A stretch of DNA of 64,000 nucleotides, from positions 1 through 64,000 of the forward strand of contig NZ_FMXK01000011.1 in the NCBI RefSeq assembly GCF_900103635.1. Reading direction: 5' to 3'. The position numbers and the translations under genes were made by a program. The first letter of the stretch is position 1. Every line of letters starts with the position of its first letter. Shown piece after piece: positions 7,589 through 14,418 of this stretch. Source of the stretch: Butyrivibrio sp. INlla18 (GTDB taxonomy: Bacteria > Bacillota > Clostridia > Lachnospirales > Lachnospiraceae). The notes beneath the pieces were generated by a model. It searched no databases and had not been told where the DNA came from. It saw only the letters and a program-made list of their open reading frames with translations.

Positions 7589-9868
7589 ATGCCTCAGAAT
7601 TTCGACGACGGAAAAATTGAAGCTATTGAGGAGTTTCAGGCACCTGATAAGTTATATAAGGGACTCATTGAAAGAGTAAAGAAATATCATCCATCGGATG
7701 ATATTTCTCTTATAGAAAAAGCTTATCAGCAAGCTGCTGAAGCCCACAAAGATCAGCTGCGCAAATCTGGTGAACCATACATCATTCATCCTCTTTGCGT
7801 GGCTATTATCCTTGCTGATCTTGAAATGGATAAAGAGACCATTGCGGCAGGGCTTCTTCATGATGTCGTTGAAGATACTATCTTGACCAAAGAAGAAATA
7901 GAAGAAGAGTTTGGGGCTGATGTAGCTCTTTTGGTAGATGGTGTTACAAAGCTTACAAATTTGCAGCTATCTACTGATAATACCAATAAAACACAGGAAC
8001 AGATCGACATGCAGGCTCAGAACCTGCGTAAGATGTTCCTTGCTATGGCAAAGGATATCAGAGTTATTCTGATCAAGCTTGCCGATAGACTTCACAACAT
8101 GAGAACTCTGGGTCATATGCCTCCAGAGAAACAGTCAAGGATTGCCCAGGAGACCCTTGATATTTATTCACCTATTGCTGGCAGACTTGGTATCAGCAGG
8201 ATCAAGGTTGAGCTTGATGATTTGTCACTTAAGTATCTCAATCCTGATGTTTATTACGACCTTGTTGAGAAGGTTGCTGCCAGAAAGAGTGAGAGAGAAA
8301 AGTATGTAGAAGACATCGCTGAAAATGTTAGAAAAGCTATTTCTGACGCAGGTATTGTTGGCGATGTTAATGGTCGTGTCAAGCATTTCTTTAGTATTTA
8401 CAAGAAGATGCGCAATCAGAACAAGACCCTTGATCAGATATATGATCTTTTTGCTATCAGAATAATCGTTGGAACTGTTAAGGACTGCTATGCAGCTCTT
8501 GGTATCATTCATGAGATGTACAAGCCTATTCCTGGCAGATTTAAGGATTATATAGCTATGCCCAAACCTAACATGTATCAGTCCCTTCATACAACATTGA
8601 TCGGACATACAGGTCAGCCTTTTGAGATTCAGATCAGAACCTATGACATGCATAGAGCTGCTGAATACGGTATCGCTGCCCATTGGAAGTACAAAGAGGC
8701 ATCTGATGGCAAGAAAACTGAAACTGGAGAAGAAGAGAAGCTTATCTGGCTCCGTCAGATCCTTGAATGGCAACAGGACATGTCTGATAATCAGGAATTC
8801 ATGAGCCTGTTAAAGAGTGACCTTAACCTGTTTTCTGAGGATGTTTATTGCTTTACACCAACTGGTGAAGTTAAAAACCTTCCAGCAGGTTCTACACCAA
8901 TCGACTTTGCTTACAGTGTTCACAGCGCTGTAGGTAACAAGATGATCGGTGCCAAGGTAAATGGTAAGCTTGTTCCTATAGATTACAAGATTCAAAATGG
9001 TGACAGGATCGAAGTTGTTACCTCTCAGAATTCACGTGGTCCAAGTAGAGACTGGCTTGCAATTGCCAAGTCTACTTCCACCAAGAATAAGATAAATCAG
9101 TGGTTTAGAAATGAACTTAAAGAGGAAAATATCGCTAAGGGTAGAGATCTTCTTATTGAGTATTGTAAGAGTAAAGGCATTGATCTTTTCTCAATTTCTA
9201 AGCCTGAATTCCAGAATATAGTTATCAAGAAATATGGATTCCATGATTGGAATGCTGTTCTTGCTGCTGTTGGTCATGGCGGACTCAAGGAAGGCCAGAT
9301 CATCAACAAGATGCTAGAACTTAGTGACAAAGAGCACAAGCGCAATATCACTGATGAAGAAGTGCTTGCAGCCGTTGCTGAATCTAATGTTACACCTCAG
9401 GTTTCTGGCTCTGACAATGCAATTATCGTTAAGGGTGTACATGATGTAGCAGTTAGATTTTCTAAGTGTTGTAATCCTGTTCCTGGTGATGATATCTGCG
9501 GATTTGTTACTAGAGGACGTGGTGTTTCTATTCACCGTCGAGACTGCGTCAATGTCGTTAAGATGCAGGAAGAAGACAGGACCAGACTTATTGAAGCTAG
9601 ATGGCAGTCTGATTCTAAGAGCGGCGGCAAGTATGCTGCAACGATCAAGATATTTGCTAATAACAGAAGCGGCCTTCTTGCTGATGTTTCAAGAGCGCTT
9701 ACTGAAAAGAACATAGATATTATTTCTATGAATACTAGAACAAGTAAACAAGGTCTTGCTACAATGGAAACTTCTTTCCAGGTTTCATCAAGAGACCAGC
9801 TTAGAGAGATTGTTGACAAGATCAGACAGATTGATAGCGTAATTGACATCGAAAGGACGACGGGTTAA
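7589..9868 (+). CDS. rel: Bifunctional (p)ppGpp synthetase/hydrolase
   Basis: Makes and degrades the stringent-response alarmone (p)ppGpp. The domains run in order: an HD hydrolase with HDVVED at residues 91-96, a RelA/SpoT synthetase region with RFKDYIAMPK, YQSLHTT and FEIQIRT, a TGS domain (from about 410, DVYCFTPTGEVKNLP), a conserved cysteine-containing region (FSKCCNPVPGD) and a C-terminal ACT domain from about 690. The intact HD motif indicates an active hydrolase, so this is the bifunctional Rel type. Length is 759 residues, normal for the family. The start is six bases after the apt stop, and the stop overlaps the next start (TAATG). With CodY nearby, both arms of nutrient sensing are encoded here. 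Confidence 0.95.
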   Translation: MPQNFDDGKIEAIEEFQAPDKLYKGLIERVKKYHPSDDISLIEKAYQQAAEAHKDQLRKSGEPYIIHPLCVAIILADLEMDKETIAAGLLHDVVEDTILTKEEIEEEFGADVALLVDGVTKLTNLQLSTDNTNKTQEQIDMQAQNLRKMFLAMAKDIRVILIKLADRLHNMRTLGHMPPEKQSRIAQETLDIYSPIAGRLGISRIKVELDDLSLKYLNPDVYYDLVEKVAARKSEREKYVEDIAENVRKAISDAGIVGDVNGRVKHFFSIYKKMRNQNKTLDQIYDLFAIRIIVGTVKDCYAALGIIHEMYKPIPGRFKDYIAMPKPNMYQSLHTTLIGHTGQPFEIQIRTYDMHRAAEYGIAAHWKYKEASDGKKTETGEEEKLIWLRQILEWQQDMSDNQEFMSLLKSDLNLFSEDVYCFTPTGEVKNLPAGSTPIDFAYSVHSAVGNKMIGAKVNGKLVPIDYKIQNGDRIEVVTSQNSRGPSRDWLAIAKSTSTKNKINQWFRNELKEENIAKGRDLLIEYCKSKGIDLFSISKPEFQNIVIKKYGFHDWNAVLAAVGHGGLKEGQIINKMLELSDKEHKRNITDEEVLAAVAESNVTPQVSGSDNAIIVKGVHDVAVRFSKCCNPVPGDDICGFVTRGRGVSIHRRDCVNVVKMQEEDRTRLIEARWQSDSKSGGKYAATIKIFANNRSGLLADVSRALTEKNIDIISMNTRTSKQGLATMETSFQVSSRDQLREIVDKIRQIDSVIDIERTTG

Positions 9869-10530
9869 TGGGGAAAAATGTGCTTTCAGTTGGCAGTATG
9901 ACTTTGGGGATGGTCGGAACAAACTGCTACTATGTTTTTAAAGAAGAAGCACCTTGTAATGATGAGAAGGTAAAGCATGTGATCGTATTTGATCCAGCAG
10001 ATAGAGGAAGAAAGATATATGATACACTTACAGAAAATGGAATGGTTGTAGATCTTATTCTTTTAACACATGGACATTTTGATCATATTGGCGGCGTTGA
10101 TGAATTAAAAAAACTAACAGGTGCGCCTGTTGGCTGCTATGAAAAGGAAATGGCTCTTTGTAATGATCCATACATCAATCTTTCCAATGATTTTGGAATG
10201 CATTTAAAGGTGACTCCTGATAAGACTTACAAAGATGGAGAGATTATCGAGGCTGCAGGTATGAGCTGTGAGGTAATCTTTACTCCAGGTCATACGTCAG
10301 GAAGCTGCTGTTTTTACTTTGAAGAAGGACATATTCTCATAAGTGGAGATACTCTTTTTGAAGAATCCGTTGGACGAACAGATTTCCCAACAAGTTCTAC
10401 AAGTGAGCTTATCCGCTCAATAAATGATAGACTTTTTGTTCTTCCAGAAGATACAATTGTTTATCCAGGACATGGGGATATTACAACGATCAAGCATGAA
10501 ATGATGTATAATCCTTTTTGCAGATCTTAA
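9868..10530 (+). CDS. Metallo-beta-lactamase-fold hydrolase (GloB/YcbL-like)
   Basis: A 220-residue cytosolic hydrolase with the zinc-binding HGHFDH motif at residues 68-73, a later TPGHTSGS histidine, GDTLF aspartate and GHGD histidine, so a complete two-metal site. The overall pattern matches hydroxyacylglutathione-hydrolase-like (glyoxalase II) proteins. The true substrate is unknown, because glutathione is not expected in this lineage. It is coupled to rel by a one-base overlap. Rel followed by such a hydrolase and hemZ is a known Clostridia gene order. Confidence 0.9.
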   Translation: MGKNVLSVGSMTLGMVGTNCYYVFKEEAPCNDEKVKHVIVFDPADRGRKIYDTLTENGMVVDLILLTHGHFDHIGGVDELKKLTGAPVGCYEKEMALCNDPYINLSNDFGMHLKVTPDKTYKDGEIIEAAGMSCEVIFTPGHTSGSCCFYFEEGHILISGDTLFEESVGRTDFPTSSTSELIRSINDRLFVLPEDTIVYPGHGDITTIKHEMMYNPFCRS

Positions 10531-10549
10531 GCATGATAAAGGTGATGAA

Positions 10550-11965
10550 ATGCAGGTAATTTATACAGGTACAGATAAGTATTCTTATGACATTCATTCT
10601 TTGTATAAAGCTTTTTATCCAGAGGAAGAGATAAGAGTACTTCCAGGAAAAGAAGGTGATTTTCCAGAGAAAGAGAAGGATATTTCAGATAAAGATGAAA
10701 TATCCTTTATTGATGTGGAAAAAACAAAGAATGAGCTTAAAAAATCTATATATGAGGATCTGTCACAAAAGACAGGCAAAAAGCTTCCTTGGGGTAACCT
10801 TACTGGCATCAGACCTACAAGGATAGTTATGAATCTCATGGAAGAGGGAAAGAGCGATGACGAAATAGTAGAGTACATGAAGGATGTGTACTGCGTTTCT
10901 GATGAAAAGATAGCTCTTAGCCTTTCTATTGCTCATAGGGAAAAGGAAATCCTAAAGGACATTGACTATAAGAACGGATATAGCCTTTATATTGGAATTC
11001 CATTTTGCCCTACAACTTGTCTTTATTGCTCCTTTACCTCTTACCCAATAGGCTCTTTTTCTGGTCTCGTGGACGATTATCTTAGCTGCATAGAAAAAGA
11101 GATTGATTATGTGGCTGATAATTTTAAAGGAAAGACTCTTGATACTATCTACATTGGCGGCGGTACTCCAACAACTCTTGAGCCCCATCAGATAAAAAGA
11201 CTTCTTGGTTATGTTAAGGAAAAGCTTGATACCTCCAAGGTCAAAGAGCTTACTGTTGAATCTGGAAGACCTGATTCTATCACGAGGGACAAGCTTAAAG
11301 CCATGAAGGAAATGGGAGTTACCAGAATATCTGTAAACCCGCAGACTATGAAGGATGAGACTCTAAGGCTCATTGGTAGGAGGCATAATGTTGCACAGCT
11401 TATCGATGCCTTCAATATGGCTAGAGAAGAGGGCTTTGACAATATCAATATGGACATCATCCTTGGACTTCCTGGTGAAGATGCTGGGGACGTGGCTTAT
11501 ACAATGTCAGAAATTGAAAAGCTTTCACCTGATGATCTTACAGTCCATTCACTTGCGATCAAGAGAGGTTCTAAGCTTGCAGAGATCATTCATGAGAAGG
11601 CTATGAGAGGAGAGATCTCTGAGAGCGTTCTAGATTCTATCAATAATACAGAAGAAATGATGAAGATAGCTTCTGATGGCGCTGCCAAGATGGAACTTTC
11701 TCCATATTATCTCTATAGACAAAAGAACATCAGTGGTAACTTTGAAAATACTGGTTATGCAAAAGCTGGTAAGGCTGGAATCTATAATATTCTCATAAAT
11801 GAAGAGGTTCAGTCCATAGTTGCTCTTGGTGCTGGTACTGTTACAAAGAGAGTTTATGGATTTGGCGGCAGAATAGAGCGCTGCGATAATGTCAAAGATG
11901 TGAAGCTCTATATGGAACAGATTGATGAAATGATAGATCGAAAGAAAAAACTTTTTAACGGCTAA
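10550..11965 (+). CDS. hemZ: HemZ-type radical SAM protein
   Basis: A 471-residue radical SAM enzyme related to oxygen-independent coproporphyrinogen III dehydrogenase. The cluster motif CPTTCLYC (Cys153, Cys157, Cys160) sits in the radical SAM core, followed by GGGTPTTLEP and a substrate-side segment RISVNPQTMKDETL. The extra ~140-residue N-terminal portion with PWGNLTGIRPTRI is characteristic of the HemZ subgroup rather than HemN. In organisms lacking a full heme pathway its substrate is uncertain. It has AAGGTGATGA before the ATG and probably belongs to the apt-rel transcript. Confidence 0.88.
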   Translation: MQVIYTGTDKYSYDIHSLYKAFYPEEEIRVLPGKEGDFPEKEKDISDKDEISFIDVEKTKNELKKSIYEDLSQKTGKKLPWGNLTGIRPTRIVMNLMEEGKSDDEIVEYMKDVYCVSDEKIALSLSIAHREKEILKDIDYKNGYSLYIGIPFCPTTCLYCSFTSYPIGSFSGLVDDYLSCIEKEIDYVADNFKGKTLDTIYIGGGTPTTLEPHQIKRLLGYVKEKLDTSKVKELTVESGRPDSITRDKLKAMKEMGVTRISVNPQTMKDETLRLIGRRHNVAQLIDAFNMAREEGFDNINMDIILGLPGEDAGDVAYTMSEIEKLSPDDLTVHSLAIKRGSKLAEIIHEKAMRGEISESVLDSINNTEEMMKIASDGAAKMELSPYYLYRQKNISGNFENTGYAKAGKAGIYNILINEEVQSIVALGAGTVTKRVYGFGGRIERCDNVKDVKLYMEQIDEMIDRKKKLFNG

Positions 11966-12052
11966 ACGCCAAAAAGCAGACGAAATGTGGAATAACGGAA
12001 ACCAATTTAAAAAAGGTGGTGCCCCACATTGCATTATTTTAGACATAATTTA

Positions 12053-12081
12053 TTGTTTGCTATTGTGCAATGTGCTATAAT
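12053..12081 (+). promoter_or_regulatory. Promoter of the DUF5692-hypB unit with inverted repeats
   Basis: TTGTTT and a perfect TATAAT are 17 bp apart, with TGC before the -10 making it extended. A 9-bp inverted repeat (CACATTGCA at 12025, TGCAATGTG at 12066) straddles the -35, and its right arm abuts the -10, as expected for an operator. A second palindrome ATATACGTATAT lies just before the AAAGGAGGT ribosome binding site of the first gene. Confidence 0.6.
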
Positions 12082-12135
12082 AGTGACGTATAAAAACTAA
12101 AACATGATATATACGTATATCAAAGGAGGTCACTT

Positions 12136-13257
12136 ATGTTATTCCAATTATATGGCAACTCTGCAGCTATGCAATTAGTTGGTTGGGTTCTTGTATTTGT
12201 TGGACTCATTCTTATGAATGAAATTGGTCGTAGGACCAAAATTGGTGGAATGATCGTATTCGTAGTTATTCCATGTATCTTAACTGTTTATTTTATTCTT
12301 GCTCATCTTGGTATGTTCGGAGGAAAGGCAAATCCTACCGTTGCATATATGGATGGATGGTTCCATTATTTCAAGCTTTATGCTGCGGATATTGGCTGCG
12401 TAGGCTTTATGATGATCAAATACAAATGGGGCATTGGCAAAGAAAAATGGTTTGCTTGGTTCCCATGGGCTATAGTTGCTGCAAATATCATGATCGCTAA
12501 TGTATCTGATATGGAGTCAGCTCTTGCTGCATTTAGTATCACAGGTAACTTAAGTGGTGCTTGGTGGGCATCTAATGAAGGTGTATTTATCTACGGCGGA
12601 TGGTGGAACGTTGTTAACGCTATCGCTGGTATGATCAATATCTTCTGTATGACAGGTTGTGTACATCTTTACACATCAAAGGACAAGAATCATGCAGATA
12701 TGCTTTGGCCAGATATGACAGTTTGGTTCATTCTTGCATATGATGTTTGGAACTTTGAGTACACATACTTAAATCTTCCTACACACTCATGGTATTGTGG
12801 TGTAGCTCTTTTACTTGCTCCTACATTTGCAAATGCATTCTGGAACAAGGGTGCTTGGATCCAGAACCGTGCTAATACACTTGCAATTTGGTGCATGTGG
12901 GCACAGGTTGTTCCATTCTTCCAGCTTGGTTCTAGATTTGCAGCAGCTCTTCCTTCAGTATATGGCGGCGCAACTCAGGCTGGTATTACAACAATGGACC
13001 TTTACGAAAAGGCAATTGCGCTTTATAATTCAGGTGCAGGCAAAACAGCACAGGCTGGCGAGATCATTTCTTCAATGGGAGTCACAGCAGATCCTAGAAT
13101 GCAGGGATTTGTTGCTATTCTCTCAATTGCCATCAATGTGATCTGCATTGCTGAGATTATAAAGAGATCAGTCAAGCTTGGTAAGAGCCCATATTCTAAC
13201 GAAGTATTCAAGGATACTAAGGACTTCCAGCTTGCAATGGAGCGTGCTGAACAGTAA
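12136..13257 (+). CDS. Polytopic membrane protein, DUF5692-like
   Basis: A 373-residue very hydrophobic protein with about eight to ten membrane segments and many Trp residues, beginning with a membrane helix (residues about 13-28) and no cleavable signal. It resembles the uncharacterised DUF5692 family; that assignment is from memory. Acidic and His residues sit between helices (MDGWFHYFK, NVSDMESAL, YDVWNFEYTYLNLPTHSW). It has a perfect AAAGGAGGT site and a strong promoter. Its stop overlaps hypB (TAATG), so it is coupled to a nickel-insertion GTPase. A nickel transporter or the membrane partner of the nearby flavoprotein are both possible, but neither is shown. Confidence 0.75.
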   Translation: MLFQLYGNSAAMQLVGWVLVFVGLILMNEIGRRTKIGGMIVFVVIPCILTVYFILAHLGMFGGKANPTVAYMDGWFHYFKLYAADIGCVGFMMIKYKWGIGKEKWFAWFPWAIVAANIMIANVSDMESALAAFSITGNLSGAWWASNEGVFIYGGWWNVVNAIAGMINIFCMTGCVHLYTSKDKNHADMLWPDMTVWFILAYDVWNFEYTYLNLPTHSWYCGVALLLAPTFANAFWNKGAWIQNRANTLAIWCMWAQVVPFFQLGSRFAAALPSVYGGATQAGITTMDLYEKAIALYNSGAGKTAQAGEIISSMGVTADPRMQGFVAILSIAINVICIAEIIKRSVKLGKSPYSNEVFKDTKDFQLAMERAEQ

Positions 13258-13925
13258 TGGACAATGTTAGAGTAATCGAAGTAAAAAGAAGTATTTTTGA
13301 AAGCAACGATCTTGATGCAGAGAAGCTTAGAAAGGAACTTAAGGATAGCAAGACTTTTCTTTTGAACCTTATGTCTTCACCTGGATCAGGAAAAACAACA
13401 ACACTTACAAGAACTATTGAACTTCTGAAGGACAAGTATAGGATTGGTGTTATGGAAGCTGATATTGATTCAGACGTTGATGCCAAGACTATTGCAGCCA
13501 CAGGAGTCAAAGCTATTCAGCTTCATACAGGTGGTATGTGCCATCTTGATGCTGATATGACTAGGCAGGGTATCAAAGAGCTTGATACCAGCGATGTCGA
13601 CTTTGCTATATTGGAGAATGTTGGAAATCTTGTATGTCCTGCAGAATTTGATACTGGAAGTACCAAGAATGCAATGATCCTTTCTGTACCAGAGGGACAT
13701 GACAAGCCACTTAAGTATCCTCTTATGTTCTCTATTTGCGATGTGGTGCTGATCAATAAGATTGATGTAATGCCTTACTTTGATTTTGATCTTGAGAAAT
13801 GTAAGGAAAATATCTTATTTAGAAATCCTAAAGCAAAGATCATTCCTATCTGTGCTAAGACAGGTGAAGGAATGCAGGAATGGGCTGATTGGCTTTCAGC
13901 TCAGATTGAAGAGAATATTAGATAA
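13257..13925 (+). CDS. hypB: HypB, nickel-insertion GTPase
   Basis: A GTPase that loads nickel onto [NiFe]-hydrogenase precursors with HypA. The P-loop SPGSGKTT begins at residue 41, the switch segment EADIDSDVDA follows, the metal site TGGMCHLDA provides Cys95 and His96, and the guanine-specificity loop NKID is present. The His-rich N-terminus found in some HypB proteins is absent. Length (222 residues) is normal. It is translationally coupled to the DUF5692-like gene. No hydrogenase subunit or hypCDEF gene is in the window, so its client must be elsewhere or unusual. Confidence 0.93.
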   Translation: MDNVRVIEVKRSIFESNDLDAEKLRKELKDSKTFLLNLMSSPGSGKTTTLTRTIELLKDKYRIGVMEADIDSDVDAKTIAATGVKAIQLHTGGMCHLDADMTRQGIKELDTSDVDFAILENVGNLVCPAEFDTGSTKNAMILSVPEGHDKPLKYPLMFSICDVVLINKIDVMPYFDFDLEKCKENILFRNPKAKIIPICAKTGEGMQEWADWLSAQIEENIR

Positions 13926-13938
13926 ATTGACTAATGAT

Positions 13939-13985
13939 AAAGGCCAGGCGATTATATGCAAAAATTTAACCGTCCCGGCCTTTTT
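13939..13985 (+). terminator. Terminator between hypB and hypA
   Basis: AAAGGCC pairs with GGCCTTT around a long loop with a further imperfect helix inside, and the stem ends in five T residues. It separates hypB from hypA, so hypA depends on readthrough or on a promoter in the ~60 bp that follow; I see no convincing one there. Confidence 0.65.
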
Positions 13986-14045
13986 CTGACCTATATGGGA
14001 ACTGAAATTTTAAAAACAGTTTTTACACTTTAAAAGGTTAAAGAT

Positions 14046-14390
14046 ATGCATGAATTAGGTGTAGTATTTCGCATAATTGATGACCTTACAGAGGTTGGCA
14101 AGGAGAATGATATTCAAAAGATCCATTCAGTAACCTTGCAGCTTGGTGAGGTTTCCGGTGTTATTCCTTCTTTTTTGACAGATGCATGGAAGTGGGCTGC
14201 GGCTAAGACAGAGCTCATGAAAGATTCAGAACTTATTATTGAGAATCTTCCAGCTGTTACCTATTGTGAGGATTGCAAGAAGGAATACAGCACAGTAGAA
14301 CATGGCAAGATCTGCCCATATTGTGGCAGCGAGCATACCTATCTCTTAAAAGGCAACGAATTTTTAATTAAAGAGATAGCGGCAACATAA
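14046..14390 (+). CDS. hypA: HypA, nickel metallochaperone
   Basis: A 114-residue nickel chaperone that works with HypB. It opens MHE, the N-terminal Met-His-Glu set that binds nickel, and carries a zinc site formed by Cys74-x2-Cys77 and Cys90-x2-Cys93. The length is normal for HypA. The gene lies 120 bp after hypB behind a terminator-like hairpin, and 28 bp before the large flavoprotein, so it may be transcribed with the latter. Confidence 0.93.
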   Translation: MHELGVVFRIIDDLTEVGKENDIQKIHSVTLQLGEVSGVIPSFLTDAWKWAAAKTELMKDSELIIENLPAVTYCEDCKKEYSTVEHGKICPYCGSEHTYLLKGNEFLIKEIAAT

Positions 14391-14418
14391 TTTTTTTTAG
14401 AAAGATGATGGTAGAGAG

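Noticed and set aside
8225..8773. 182-codon open frame on the minus strand inside rel
   Set aside because: It is the shadow of the conserved Rel synthetase domain, without a ribosome binding site or recognisable protein features.
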